DNA of 64,000 nt from contig CM033395.1 of the NCBI GenBank assembly GCA_019426215.1, positions 15,304,569 to 15,368,568 on the forward strand, read 5' to 3'. This document shows, in pieces, positions 45,898 to 58,791 of this stretch. Below the pieces are notes generated by a model. That model saw nothing but the letters and a program-made list of their open reading frames with translations. It did not search any database and was not told the DNA's origin. The translations under genes and the position numbers were made by a program. This DNA comes from Buddleja alternifolia. Taxonomy: Eukaryota > Streptophyta > Magnoliopsida > Lamiales > Scrophulariaceae. The first letter of the stretch is position 1; each line of letters starts with the position of its first letter.

Positions 45898-47548
45898 TGT
45901 ACAAAAAGTTTGATGTTTCTATTTATAGTATAAAAGTTTTGATTTTGTTCACATAAATCTAATGACATTTAACTGCATTGAACAAATTAGTCCAAGAGAT
46001 TTCAAGATAGACTTGTCACCTCTTATGGACAAGAGGAGGCACTGGAACAGTCCAGTACTTAATCTCTGAAACTGGGAGTTTGTGAGTTAACGAATATTAA
46101 TTGGGCATTAATATTCAACTCATATGACACCTTCTTTGACAAGGAAGTGTCAGTCGTACACTGATTAGATAGTGGGAGCTGGTGTCATGAATATGATTAA
46201 TGAAATTAACATATTTGAACTCGACTCGCATTAATCCAATCACATGGGAATTTACTCTTTGACAGTCAATGATTGGGATTAAGATTGCGATAGTATGTGT
46301 GAACTTTAGACCCGAGAGTCATTTATAACATGCTTGTAGTATTGGATATGTTATCAGAGTAGTTAGACCTATATCACCTGATTGGTGGGGTCGACCTCGA
46401 AGTACGATCCAATAGCGCATTCGATGGTATAAGATAACTTGCCAAAACGGAATTCACCGTCTCGACAGTAAACGAGTATGTGACCTGAACGATCTTATGT
46501 AATTGAAATTATAAGTCTTTGGCCAAAGCATATAAACTATCCCGTGATTGTCACTGAGGGTAGTTTGGTAATTTCACATTATTATGATTCTAAGTACAGT
46601 ATCAAGTTCTATGAGTTTGACTTAACCATGGATCTTACTTGATTGGGTCACTTCGGTGAAGAGCTTATACACATATGGTATTCGTAGTCAAGGTTCGTGA
46701 TGACATGATCATCTCGTTTTCAATTGGGTAACGATTTGGTTCCACGGTGTTGGCTAGGTGACAACCTTATCCTTTGGAATCCTCCCATTGCCAATTGAAT
46801 CGAGCCTAGAGAGTCGCGCTATGTGAAGAAAATGAATATTTCCTTAAGCTAAGGGTATTTTGGTAAAATCACATTTGATGTGAATTGTCCGACATAATAA
46901 ATGGCATGATTTAATTAACGATATTTAATTTGATTAAATAAATTAATTAAATCATATTAATTCATAAGTTACATTAATTAAAACTTAATTTATAAGTTGA
47001 ATTATATTAATTGGATTAATATTAATTAGATTAATGTAATTAATTAATTACCAATTTGATTGGACTTAGATTTAATTAATTATACATAGACTAAGTAAAA
47101 ACAAACCCCGAAGCCCATGTGAAAAGGCCAATTCGGCCGCCCCTCACCGTGTAACCCTAGGGGAGTCTTTTACTTGGTATAAGTAATCAGTCAGTGTCAG
47201 AACTCCATAGAGACAAGTCATTGTTTTAGAATTTGACACTAAGGCAAAATAAACCTAGAGCATTAGGAAAGAAAATCCCTCCCTCTCCATCCACTCTAGC
47301 CGCCTTCAATAGTTGCCGAGGAGGAGATCGAGATTTTCTTGGAGAAGTTTTCTTCCGCGTGATTATTTAGAGGCAGGAGTCTAGGGCTGCTGCTGATAAT
47401 TCGAGATTCAATAGACGAAAAAGGTAATTCGATTACTCTTGTCAATTCTCATCAATTGATCTATATCCTAATATCATGAATATCCCCGGATTGGATTCTC
47501 GGGTGTGATTCGGATTAAAATTTTATTCCGCTAGACCGAATCACAAAA
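45898..47548 (+). repeat. Element C 5' LTR, remainder
   Basis: It continues the LTR after the element B target duplication and matches 55439-57107 with a few percent divergence. The AT-rich stretch 46900-47100 repeats AATTAATT words. The candidate TATA region TTGGTATAAGTA (47175) is TTGGTATAAATT in the 3' LTR. Confidence 0.85.
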
Positions 47549-47549
47549 G

Positions 47550-47562
47550 TGGTATCAGAGCC
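47550..47562 (+). other. Primer binding site of element C
   Basis: TGGTATCAGAGCC, initiator Met tRNA type, one base after the LTR end. Confidence 0.9.
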
Positions 47563-49735
47563 AAAATTCGGTCATGATATTCGTTGTACGTTTATGTGTT
47601 TTAATTGTTATAATATCATAAACATGTATTTACTTATTGTATGTAAATTCGGGTAATTTATGTTATGCATGCTTATCTATAAATTTAATTTTTCATAAGT
47701 TGAATTGGATTTACTGGGTAAAACAAAAAATTGAATTGGATCGTGATTTTAATAAAATTGGATTTTCCAGAGCCGCCGTCGCCGGAGCCGCTGTTACAGT
47801 CGCGCCACCGCACTGCTGCTGCAGTATGGGGGCGGTGGCTAAGGGGTGTTGTGTTGGGCTAAATCCCAACACACTGTTAACAGAGCCCAGCGCATAATTA
47901 AGCGTTAGGTTGAGCCCCGCGCTGTAGCATGTTTATATGCGCTGGACTTGGCCCAGCGCACGGTAAAATAGCGCTGGGAGATAAATAGCGTTCGGCTAGG
48001 CCCAGCGCAGGTTATGTAATTAATTAATAATGTTGGGCTAAGCCCGGTTGTTGTTTAATTAATTGGGCATTTTGAATTGGGCCTAATATAATTAATTATA
48101 GGGCTTGGCCCAAATGATTTAAATTGGATTGACCAATTATCAATTAATTAATTATGTGGGCTCAATCCAAATTGAAAAACTAAACCAAAATATCTATAAC
48201 CCTAATTAAATTTCATTTTAACTTCTAAATTGGATCTAGTGAATAAATTTTAATTGGATTTAAATTTATTCAAAACCCTAAATTTGATTTGGGAAATTTA
48301 AATTAGATTTAATTTTTTTTCTAAATTAGATTTAGTTACTTTATTTAAATTGGATTTAAACTTGAAAATTTTCAATTGAACTTAGAATTGTTCAAAGTCT
48401 TAAATTGAATTTAAACTCCTTTTTAAAGATGATATATATTAAATTAGATTTGTTGAATTAGATTTAAATATCGCTTTCCTTTTACATAATATTGCTATGT
48501 GTTTAGATTAAATTACCCATTGGACTTTATTTGATGATAGTCAATCTTTAATTAGATTAAAGTATTCAAACTAAATAGGATTTATTTTGATGATATCCAG
48601 TTGGATTTATTGGAATAAATTGAATTTAATCAAGAGATTGAATTGGATTCAATCATAGATTAAATTAGATTTAATCACGCATTAAACTAGATTTAAAGGA
48701 TAAATTCACATATGTGTTTTAAATTATTTATGTGCTCCTTACATATGTGATGGTGACACCATGTATAGAGTTAGGGTTTTATTTATGTTGTTGTATTGGG
48801 CCGGTTTTGAGCCCCCCATTTTGTATCTTCAATTCATAGAATTTTGTATAGGTTATTTCTATGTAATTGTTTTCGAGATAGGCACAAATGGTGGTTCATG
48901 GTGGCACATGAAGTCTTGGAGAATCAAGAAGATTAGATCTATGTATAGGGCCCAATCCTTGTAATAGATAGGACCCATCTCCGATCATTCATTGGCTCGA
49001 GTTGATCTAGATAGTCCATATATGTGTGTGTTGTTAGAATTGCTAGGCTTATTCTTATGCATTTCCAATTATTGCGCATAAAGAGATTAATGTGCAAAGT
49101 GAAACCAACTAAATAACATTATCGAATGTTGTAATTCTCCCAAATTAAAATACTGAGTAAGTAAAGGGGCATTGGATGTCCTAGCTCTCCATCAAACTTT
49201 AGAAGGTGAGTTCATTTCTAGTGCATGGCATCTTCCCGAAATAAGGGGGTCATGCATCAAGACATGATACTCTATCTTCTCTAGTGCATTTGATGCCTTC
49301 ATGTCGAAACAAATTTCGCCCCATATATCGTTCAAGGTTGCAAGGCGAGATTAAATTGTTAGACTGATAGGAGTTGATTGAATAAATGACTCAGATGGAT
49401 CACCACCTATATATCGAAAAATTTTGTGGTCAGTGATCCATGAGCTGAACGGGATTGAATCATCGGTTGGACTGATTGATGTTTGACATCACCTCAATGA
49501 TCTAACAAGTCATATATCGTTTAAGGTTGCAACTTGTTTAGATCATTGGGGAAATCAATCACTCACAATGAAACCAATCTAACGAGGTTTCTGATTATTG
49601 CAGCGGGAGTGCAATATTTCAAGAAAAATAGTGGGAGTCAAGTAAATATTAAAATCCTTGATTTTACTAGAAAGTACAAAATAACACATCTAATCGAAAA
49701 TCTTGGTTACTTTTCTACAGTTTATTTCCATCACA
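47563..49735 (+). other. Long leader of element C
   Basis: 2.2 kb with no supported gene. 47876-48012 holds a cluster of CCCAGCGC and its complement (at least five), next to AGCGCT palindromes. 48180-48720 is a degenerate array of AAATTRGATTTA words. The 20-mer-like block ATATATCGTTYAAGGTTGCAA occurs at 49323 and 49509. Confidence 0.65.
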
Positions 49736-52700
49736 ATGACTAACCCTTTGACAATACTATTAGGATTATGTCCTCAGATGCCATAGAGGATAGTATGAAT
49801 AGGGCATCTGTCTTGTATTGAACTTAAATATTATTTATAATGAAATGCATCATTTAAGTTTTCACTTAATTCTTATCTTCATCTATAAGTTGTGTAAAAC
49901 ATTTTGTCCATGTTTTCAGTGCGATCCCTCTACTTCCTATGGGATAGGAAGAGTGGCGCTAGAGAGATCGATCTTGATTACTAAAACAAGTTCGCAAGTA
50001 ATATGAAGTCTTTAATGGACAAATACAGACTTCGAATACTTGTACAATCTTAACTCCGACATGGGAGTCCTAGTCTTGTATCATGGGATGAAAGGAGATT
50101 AAGAATGTAGGCACATCAATGAAACTGATATGCTCGAACATGACTCGCATCGGTTCTGTAACATGGGTTCTCACTCTGTGACTGTCAATGACAGAACTGA
50201 TTGTGCGTAATACGTATATGTGAACCTTTGACCTGAAGTATCAAGCTGAAGATGCACTTGTGACGTCAAGTCTTTCACTAGAGTAGTTAGACCCAATTCA
50301 CCCGTTGGTGGGGTCAACCTCGAAATGTGGATTAGATGGGCAAGTGGTAGTTATCTAAAAGGGATTTGTTCTCTCATAAGTGAATGCCAATGTACCATAT
50401 GTAATTATAGATAAATAGAGATCAAAGTCCTTGGCCAAAGCAAACGAGACGATTGTGCTAGGCACCAAATCGATCTCAATTATCTTGTATTATTATAATT
50501 TATACATATGGTCAAGTCCAGTGAGTTTGACATAACCATGACTCTCACTTGACCGGGGAACGTGAACGAAGGGTTTATATATACACGGTACTTACGATTG
50601 AAAGGTTGTGGAATGATCCATTCATTTGGGCTACGAAGTGGGCCACATGACTGGCTAAGTGTTACCCACTTTCTTTGATTTCCTTTCATTGCCAAATGAA
50701 ATGAACCTAAAGAGTCGCGCTAAAGAATTGATGAAGAAAATTGAAAACGGGAATTTTTAATTTTTATTTTATTTTAGAGAGATTTAATTTATTGGATAAG
50801 TTAAATAACTAATTGCTTATTGGATAAGATTAATTGTTAATTAATTTCTTAGAGAAATATATTAATGAATTAATTTATCTAATTAATTTTATTATTTAAT
50901 TAATATATTTATTTATTGGATAAAATAAATAATTAATTGAATAAAGAAATTAACAAAACAAAAGAATTCCGGCCCCTGTATGGGGCGTCCTCATTAGGCT
51001 AGGTTGGATGATCAAATTGGTCTCTTTTGTTTTGTCTTGGTCAACAAGTCATCGAGTTATAACAGGGCTCTCTTGACTTTAATCCAGTGAAGTGAATACA
51101 TTACATGAATTGTAACTCTCCAAAGAATAGAAGAAGAAATATCCTCCCTCTCTATACACCAAAGTCGTCGCCCCTATAGAGAACAAGAAGGAACTTTTTC
51201 GTCTTCAATTCGCTCGTGATAATTTAGAGGCAACGTGATTCGTTGTTGTATTCATCTACACCTTCAAGAATTGAAGAACACGAGGGTTGAAGAAATCAAA
51301 TAGTTCATCAATCTAAAGTTTCAAAGAAGAATTGCACTCTCCTACCACCTCGCTTCAACGGGTAAGTCGGATTTACTCGTTAATGCATATTTGAGATTCA
51401 ATTACGCGAATTAGAGTACACTTTTGGGTTTTAATTAAATTTTTTGAAATCCTTCTGCTGCATTTATGTGTTTTTACACGAAACCCAACAAATACTACTT
51501 GAGAAAAATGTCCTCACTGCACCAAATTTCGTTGATTGGAGGATTGTCCTCAGCCTTGAATCTTTGGGACATGTGCTCGACGAAGAGATGCCTCAAGTCC
51601 CAGACCCTGGATCTTTTGAAGACCGGCTTACCCGTGAAGACTGGATTAAAGCCGACACTTGTGTCAAGGGATACATGCTAGGATTGATGACCAATGAACT
51701 ACAACAATCTCATGAAAAGATGGGAACAGTTGCTGAAATCATGGTTCATCTAAAGGAACTCTACGGAGAGCACAGCAGGACTGCTCGTTATGAGACTTCA
51801 TGCTAACTCTTTAGAGCGAGAATGTAGGAAGGAGAGAAAGTTGGGGATCATGTTTTTAAGATGATCTCCATGTTCATGAGATTGGAAACCCTCGACTTCT
51901 CTATGGACTTCCAGCTTCAGACTGATCTCATCCTGCAGTCACTACCCAAGTCTCTTTCGCAATTCATAGTGAATTTTAATATGAATGACATTGACTGTTC
52001 ACTGCCGAGTCTTTTAAACAAACTCACAAATTCTCAATCACTAACGGACCCCAAGACGAAAGAGACTGCTTTGGTTGTTTCTACTGATTCTTCAAAGAAT
52101 CAAAAGAAGAAACGAGGCAAGAAGCAAATGGGAGTGACAAATCCTTTTGGGACGACCAAAGGCAAGAGAAACCAAAAGAAGAGGTTCAAGGGCAGGGGCC
52201 CAAAGAAGACAGACATCTGCCTCCACTGCAAAGAAGCAGGGCATTGGAAGCTTGACTGTCAGAAGCTGAAAGCAAAAAATAAAGCAGGTATAGAACTTTA
52301 TGTTTTTGAAACAAATTGTTCTATGATGATATTTTCTACTTCTTGAATTCTAGATTCTGGAGCTAGTGCTCATATTTGTGTTTTGAATCAGGATCTGAAA
52401 ACAAGTAGAAAGCTGGTTGAGAACGAAGTGATGATCAATGTAAGAAGCGGACTCATTATGGCTGCGACTCACATTGGAATTACTTATGTTGAATTAATTT
52501 CTGGACATCAAATTAGATTAGATGATTGCCTTATTTTGACCAATGGGCTCAAGAATACTATTTCTATTATTGTATTAGTCAGAAAAGGATATTTGTTTAT
52601 TTTTAAACGTATTTCTTGCAATATTTATTTTGGAAATAAATGTGTTGGCTCTGCATCTTTAATTAATGGTTTATACTATTTGAATGTCCGAAATCTATGT

Positions 52701-55378
52701 ATGGTTAATACTATGACTAGAAAACGTGGTATGAATGGAATGAACCAAAAAACTCATATGGCACCTTAGATTGGGACATGCCGGTGAATTTAAGATTCAC
52801 GAGTTGGAAAAACGTGGGCTCATTGGTCCACTTAGGTCTGACCTATATCCGACTTGTGAATCGTGCCTCAAAGGAAAGATGACTAGGTCACCGTTCACTG
52901 GACATTTCAAAAGGGCAAATGAAGATTTAGGATTAATCCACACTCACGTTTGTGGGGCCCTCAAGGATGCGGCCCTTGGAGGAATATAAACTTCACAGAT
53001 GACCACTCTAGGTATGGTTTAGTTTATCTGATGAAGTATAAATCCGAAGCACTTAAATAGTTCAAGTAATTCAAAGCTTTGACTGAAAAACAAACTGGGC
53101 ACAGTATTAAGACACTGAGATTTGATCAAGGTGGCGAATACATGAGTGCCGAGTTTATTGAGTTCTTAAAAGAACAAGGCATAGTATTAAAACTAACTCC
53201 TCCAGCAACCCACAACTCAACGGAGTAGCAGAAAGAAGGAATCATACTCTGTTGGACATGATACGCTCCATGCTTAGGTACGCTAATTTACCCATCTCTT
53301 TGTGGGACATGCTTTGCTTACAGCTATGCACATTCTGAACAAATATCCCTTCGAAATCTGTTCCCACTACACCATATGAGATATGGAGCGGTAGGAAGCG
53401 TAGTCTGAAATACATAAGAATATGGGGTTGCCCAACATATGTAAAGAAGACCAAGGTTGAGAAACTATAGGATAGATCCTTGAAAGGACGTTTTATCGGT
53501 TTTCCCGTAGATTCGATGGGATACCTCCTTTACCTGCAAAATGATCATAGGATCATCGTGGCCTTGCAAGCCCACTTTCTTAAACAAGAATTCATTCAAG
53601 AAGGTAGTGCAGGTAGAAAGATTGTTCTGGAAGAACAAGAAAACATCCTTTCGGAGACATCCGTTCAAGAATCTGAACCCAACTTGACACAACCGTCATA
53701 GCGACAATCTAGCAGAGTATCTTAGCCGCCTGAAAGATATTGCTATCTGTACAAAACACAGCATTATTTGTTTGTCGTTGCAGAAGAAAGCCCTGGAGAT
53801 GATCCCTCTGACTATGATGAAGCAGCGACGGATATAGATTCCTCTAAGTGGCTTGAGGCTATGAAAGCAGAGAATGATTCGATGTATTCGAACCATGTAT
53901 GGACTCTTACTGATCTACCAAATGGAGTACGACCAATTGGATGCAAATGGATCTATAAGAAAAAGATTGCCCTGGATGGAAAGGTGGACACCTATAAGGC
54001 CAGGCTAGTGGCAAAAGGTTATTGTCAAAAAAAGGGCATTGACTATGAGGGGAACTTTTCTCCAGTAGCCATGATTAAATCTATTAGAATTCTACTAGCC
54101 ATAGCTGCAAACTTAGACTATGAAGTCTGGCAAATGGATGAAAAGACCGCATTCTTAAATGAACACTTGGATAAGGACATTTGTATGCAACAACCCAGGG
54201 GCTTTATATCTGAAGTCGACTCTCATAAAGTTTGCACACTTAATCAGTCCATCTATGGACTGAAGCAAGCCTCTCGGAGTTGGAACCTGAGGTTTGATGA
54301 AGAAGCCAAGAAATATGGCTTCATCAAGAATGAAGACGAACCGTGTGTTTATAAAATGGTCAGTGGGAGCAAGTTGACATTCCTGGTTCTATACATAGAT
54401 GACATACTACTTATAGGGAATGACATAGGCTTATTGACTTCGGTCAAGAGATGGCTCTCAAGTACATTTTCTATGAAAGACTTGGGAGAAGCGACCTACA
54501 TTCTAGGAATTCGCCTTTATAGAGATGGAGCGAATAGAATGATTGGTCTCTCCTAAGCGCTCTACCTAGAGAAAGTCCTTAAGAGATATGAAATGCATAA
54601 CTCTAAGGGAGGACTTTTGCCCATGAGACATGACATTCATCTTTCCAAATCTACGAGTCCCCAAACGGACAAGGATAGAATGGAAATGAGGAATATACCC
54701 TATGCATCCGCTGTGGGTAGTCTTATGTACGCGATGTTATGCACGAGGCCAAATCTGGCACATGCTGTGAGCATGGTCAGTAGGTTTCAAGCTAACCCGA
54801 GGGAACCTCACTGGACAACAATGAAGTGTATTTTAAAGTACTTAAGAAAAATTAAAGATATGCTAGTAATATATGGGAATGGAGAATTGAAGGTGGATGG
54901 TTACACCGACTCAGATTTCCAATCTGATTTAGATAACCTTAAATCTACCTCTGGGTACATATTTACAGTCTGTGGAGGAGCAGTGTCTTGGAAGAGTTCC
55001 AAGCAAAGCACAACTGCGGACTCCACAATGGAGGTAGAATATGTGGCAGCCTTTGAGGCAGCTAAAGAAGCTGTTTGGATGAGAAAGTTCATAGCCAAAC
55101 TTGGAGTGGTTCGTAGCGTGGAAATGCCATTGCCACTATGGTGTGCCAACAACGGAGCAATTGTGCAAGCTAAAGAACCAAGGTCTCACCACAAATCTAA
55201 ACACGTGATGAGGAAATATCATATAATACGAGAAATTGTAGGAAGAGGCGATATAGCCGTACAGAAAATAGCCTCAGCCGAAAACGTGGCTGACCCACTC
55301 ACCAAGCGATTATCACAGGCGGTGCTAGAAAAATATCTTGAGAAGATGGGAATCAAATACCATAGCAATTGGCGTTGA
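49736..55378 (+). pseudogene. Element C gag-pol polyprotein, broken
   Basis: Gag starts at ATG 49736 and is cut after 22 bases by solo LTR G, resuming at 51496. It is the common plant copia gag (PNFVDW near 51530, LMTNELQQSHEKMG) with two in-frame stops near 51804 and 51825, then the knuckle CLHCKEAGHWKLDC. A stop at 52344 precedes the protease box LDSGASAHIC. Integrase pieces follow (LGHAGEFKIHELEKRGL near 52771, FDQGGEY near 53115) with frameshifts near 52770 and stops. RT (53768-54556) keeps YIDD at about 54400 and is followed by a stop, then RNase H (54593-55378) with YTDSDFQSD and ADSTMEVEY. Non-functional. Confidence 0.88.
49758..51490 (+). mobile_element. Solo LTR G in element C gag
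   Basis: 1733 bp flanked by the exact duplication AATAC (49753-49757, 51491-51495). It ends CCCAACA and starts TATTAGG, decayed from TGTTAGG. Content and order of blocks resemble the element C LTR (CCATAGAGG near the start, the 'GAGAAC...GATAATTTAGAGGCA' block near the end), so it is a relative. It splits gag seven codons after its start. Confidence 0.82.
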
Positions 55379-55393
55379 GTGCAAGTGGCAGAT

Positions 55394-57107
55394 TTTTAGG
55401 TGTATGCCCTCTATGCCTATGAGGAATTAGATTAAGCTGGGCTTAGATAAGTTATTTGTACAAAACGTTGATTGTTTCTATTTATAGAATAAAGGTTTTG
55501 ATTTTGTTCATATAAATCTAATGGCATTTAACTGTATTGAACAAATTAGTCCAAGAGATTTCAAGATAGACTTTCCACCTCTTATGGACAAGAGGAGGCA
55601 CTGGAACAGTCCAGTACTTAATCTCTGGAACTGGGAGTTTGTGAGTTAACGAATATTAATTGGGCATTAATATTCAACTCATATGACACCTTCTTTGACA
55701 AGGAATCGCCAGTCGTACACTGATTATATAGTGGGAGTTGGTGTCATGAATATGATTAATGGAATTAATATATTTGAACTCGACTCGCATTAATCCAATC
55801 ACATGGGAATTTACTCTTTGACAGTCAATGATTGAGATTAAGATTGCGATAGTATGTGTGAACCTTAGACCTGGGGAGTCATGTTTAACATACTTGTAGT
55901 ATTGGATATGTTATCAGAGTAGTTAGACCCGTATCACCTGATAGGTGGGGTCGACCTCGAAGTACGATTTAATAGTGCATTCGATGTTATAAGATAACTT
56001 GCCAAAATTGGATTCACTTTCTCGACAGTAAACGAGTATGTGACCTGAACGATCGTAAGTAACTGAAATTATAAGTCTTTGGCCAAAGCATATAAACTAT
56101 CCCGTGATTGTCACTGAGGGTAGTTTTGTAATTTCAAATTATTATGATTCTAAGTACAGTATCAAGTTCTATGAGTTTGACTTAACCATGGCTCTTACTT
56201 GATCGGGTCACGTCGGTGAAGAGTTTATACACATATGGTATTCGTAGTCAAGGTTCGTGAAGACATGATCATCTCGTTTTCCATTGGGTAACGATTTGGC
56301 TCCACGGTGTTGGCTAGGTGACAACCTTATCCTTTGAAATCCTCCCATTGCCAATTGAATCGAGCCTAGAGAGTCGCGCTATGTGAAGAAAAGGAATATT
56401 TCCTTAAGCTAAGGGAATTTTGGTAAAATCACATTTGATGTGAATTGTCTAACAAAATAGATGGCATGATTTTATTAAAGATATTTCATTTGATTAAATA
56501 AATTAATTAAATCATATTAATTCATAACTTAAATTAATTGGAAATTAATTTATAAGTTGAATTCTATTAAATGATTAATATTAATTGGATTAATGTAATT
56601 AATTAGTTACCAATTTGATTGGACTTGGATTTAATTAATTACACATGACTAAGTAAAAATAAAGACCGAAGCCCATCTGAAAAGGCCAATTCGGCCACGC
56701 CTCACTGTGTAACCCTGGGGGAGTCTTTTACTTGGTATAAATTATCAGTCAGTGTCAGAACTCCATAGAGACAAGTTATTGTTTTAGAATCTGACACTGA
56801 GTCAAAATAAACCTAGAGAGTTAGGAAAGAAAAATCCCTCCCTCTCTATCCACTATAGCTGCCTGCAATAGTTGCCGAGGAGGAGATCGAGCTTTTTTTG
56901 GAGAATATTTCTTCCGCGTGATTATCTAGAGGCAGGAGTCTGGGGCTGCTGCTGATATTTTGAGATTCAATAGACAAAAAAGGTAATTCGATTACTCTTG
57001 TCAATTCTCGTCAATTGATCTATATGCTAATATCATGAATATTCCCGGATTGGATTCTCGAGTGTGATTCGGATTAAAATTTCATTCCGCTAGACGGAAT
57101 CACAACA
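55394..57107 (+). repeat. 3' LTR of element C
   Basis: It starts 15 bases after the RNase H stop (decayed TTTTAGGTG terminus) and ends AACA at 57107, directly before the CCCAC duplication. Confidence 0.87.
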
Positions 57108-57506
57108 CCCACGAGCAATACAAAGATATATATGTTTCATTAAAATCCAACTTATTCAATAAATCATACCATTGTACTCAAGTTATCGTGCTCGATTTTC
57201 TCAACGTAAAATCATATAAACATGTACAGCACACAAATTTCCCCCAAACTTAAATTAACAAAGGAACACATGACATATAAAAATTTGAAGTACTACCCAC
57301 ATACCCCCAAAGTTACTGATATGTAACGGCCTTGACGTTAGAATGTCCGTGTGGGCACGTTCGTACGTTAGATGAAGGGGGAACTAAAAATTTAACAATC
57401 TGGCATTTGAACATTGGATATGTGGCATTCGGTCGTTAACCAGTCAATGTTCGAACGTTGATAACTGGCATGTTCAGACATCTCGAACAAGAGATTTTTC
57501 TTCTTT
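57108..57506 (-). other. D 3' UTR, right part, with motif array
   Basis: It continues element D after C. At 57333-57482 about six copies of an ACGTTCGAACGT-type near-palindrome occur (for example CACGTTCGTACG at 57356 and ATGTTCGAACGTTG at 57447). This is the same structural place as the array of element A at 7349-7566. Confidence 0.75.
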
Positions 57507-57824
57507 CTACCCTTTTACCTGTATGAAAAAAGAAAAAAGAAATCTCAAAAATAAAAGGCGAAAAGCAGGAAAAACACACAAACACAAAAAGAAAAAAGAA
57601 AACTTGGGTTGCCTCCCAAGAAGCGCTTTTTTAAAGTCACCAGCTTGACTTTGCAAAGTCGACTCAATTTCATGGATCATGGAGTGGGACAGAAGCTTTG
57701 TCCAATCTCCAATCAAATAGTGCATCATATTGCATCTCAGCACCGCAGCAGTCAAAGGTTGACCACTATCATTAATATGTTCCATACCCTCCTCCGTCTC
57801 AAATTTTTCACTCGTTGCCTTCAT
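57507..57824 (-). other. Short ORF where D lacks pol
   Basis: A minus-strand frame of 105 codons. Its C-terminal third overlaps the conserved non-coding block GGGTTGCCTCCCAAGAAGCG, so coding status is doubtful. It shows no similarity I recognise. It lies between the post-integrase block and gag-side sequence, in place of pol. Confidence 0.3.
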
Positions 57825-58220
57825 TGGATTGTCAGATGTGTATTCCTAAGACTTCTCAAAACTTAAAGGGTTAAAAACATCTTTGTTTGAACAAAAATCA
57901 GTGTTAACCAATCTTTGTTTGGTAAATTGTTTAGCACAGCAGCCGAACATGCCTCTGTCAAGCACATAGTCCCCACCTCTTCCCACTTTTGCTTGCTTGA
58001 TAGAATTTCCTTGAACAATTTCGTAAAGTTTGGCATCTACAAAATAACGTATACAACAGGAACATTAATGCTCACTTCTTTAAGACTTTCTAAAATACGA
58101 AGGAAACTCTTAGCATGTTTATTCTTTTTTACTTTCTAAGCTAGGGGAAGGAAAAATGAATCTCAATAGGGGGTGCGGGAGTAGAAGTAGAATTCTTACA
58201 ACTGGAGTCTCTTGCATTGT

Positions 58221-58373
58221 ACATTCGAACGTCTCAAGAGTCCGCGTTCGGATATTGAGTAGTCAACGTTCGAATGTTAGTCCCTCCATGTTCATACGTC
58301 TCATTCAGTAGGCTCTCTTTTTCAGGGATTTTGTCGGACGTTCGAACGTCGAGTGTTGCACATTCGAACGTGG
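58221..58373 (-). repeat. CpG near-palindrome array in D gag linker (element D motif)
   Basis: Six copies of ACGTTCGAACGT-like sequence start near 58221, 58244, 58265, 58288, 58337 and 58360 (for example GACGTTCGAACGTC at 58337, a perfect palindrome). They sit directly downstream in sense of the LRSGK box, exactly where element A has its GGCGCC array. Confidence 0.85.
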
Positions 58374-58791
58374 ACTCCTGGGCAGAAGCATTTTTCACTT
58401 TTTTGCCACTCCTCAGTGTCACTGCAAAATATTGCTCTTTTGGATTATTCTCGATATCACTAGGCAATGCTCCAGGTACTCTACCAGATATGCTGCTTGA
58501 CAATTTCCTAATTGATAATGCATCTCCTTCATTCCTAAGGTAAGATCCTTAATCATAAAGTAGAGCTCTCTAAATGACTCGTCAGATTTAGGGATGCGAG
58601 CATTGAGTGTCTCTTCGACTATAGGAGCTCGTCCTTGATCTTACTGTTGAAAATGCACTTGCCTCAGGGCATTATTCTGCTGAAAAGTTGGTCGAGGTGC
58701 TTGATATCCTCCCGGGTGTCCTTGTGGTGGGTTATTTTGTCTTCTTGGAAAATTCTCAACCTCTCCAAAGTTATTTTATGGCCTATTATGA

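Larger units (their letters stand above)
31556..57107 (+). mobile_element. Element C: decayed Ty1/copia retrotransposon
   Basis: The LTRs are 31556-47548 (split by element B) and 55394-57107. The 5-bp duplication CCCAC is exact (31551-31555, 57108-57112). It has a primer site TGGTATCAGAGCC at 47550, a long leader, and a gag-protease-integrase-RT-RNaseH polyprotein with many stops. The 3' LTR starts TTTTAGG instead of TGTTAAG, and the 5' LTR ends AAAA instead of AACA, so both termini have decayed. Solo LTRs G and E are relatives of its LTR. Confidence 0.88.

Noticed and set aside
49758..51490. Solo LTR G as part of element C's own leader
   Set aside because: The exact AATAC duplication and the gag frame continuing on both sides show it is a later insertion.
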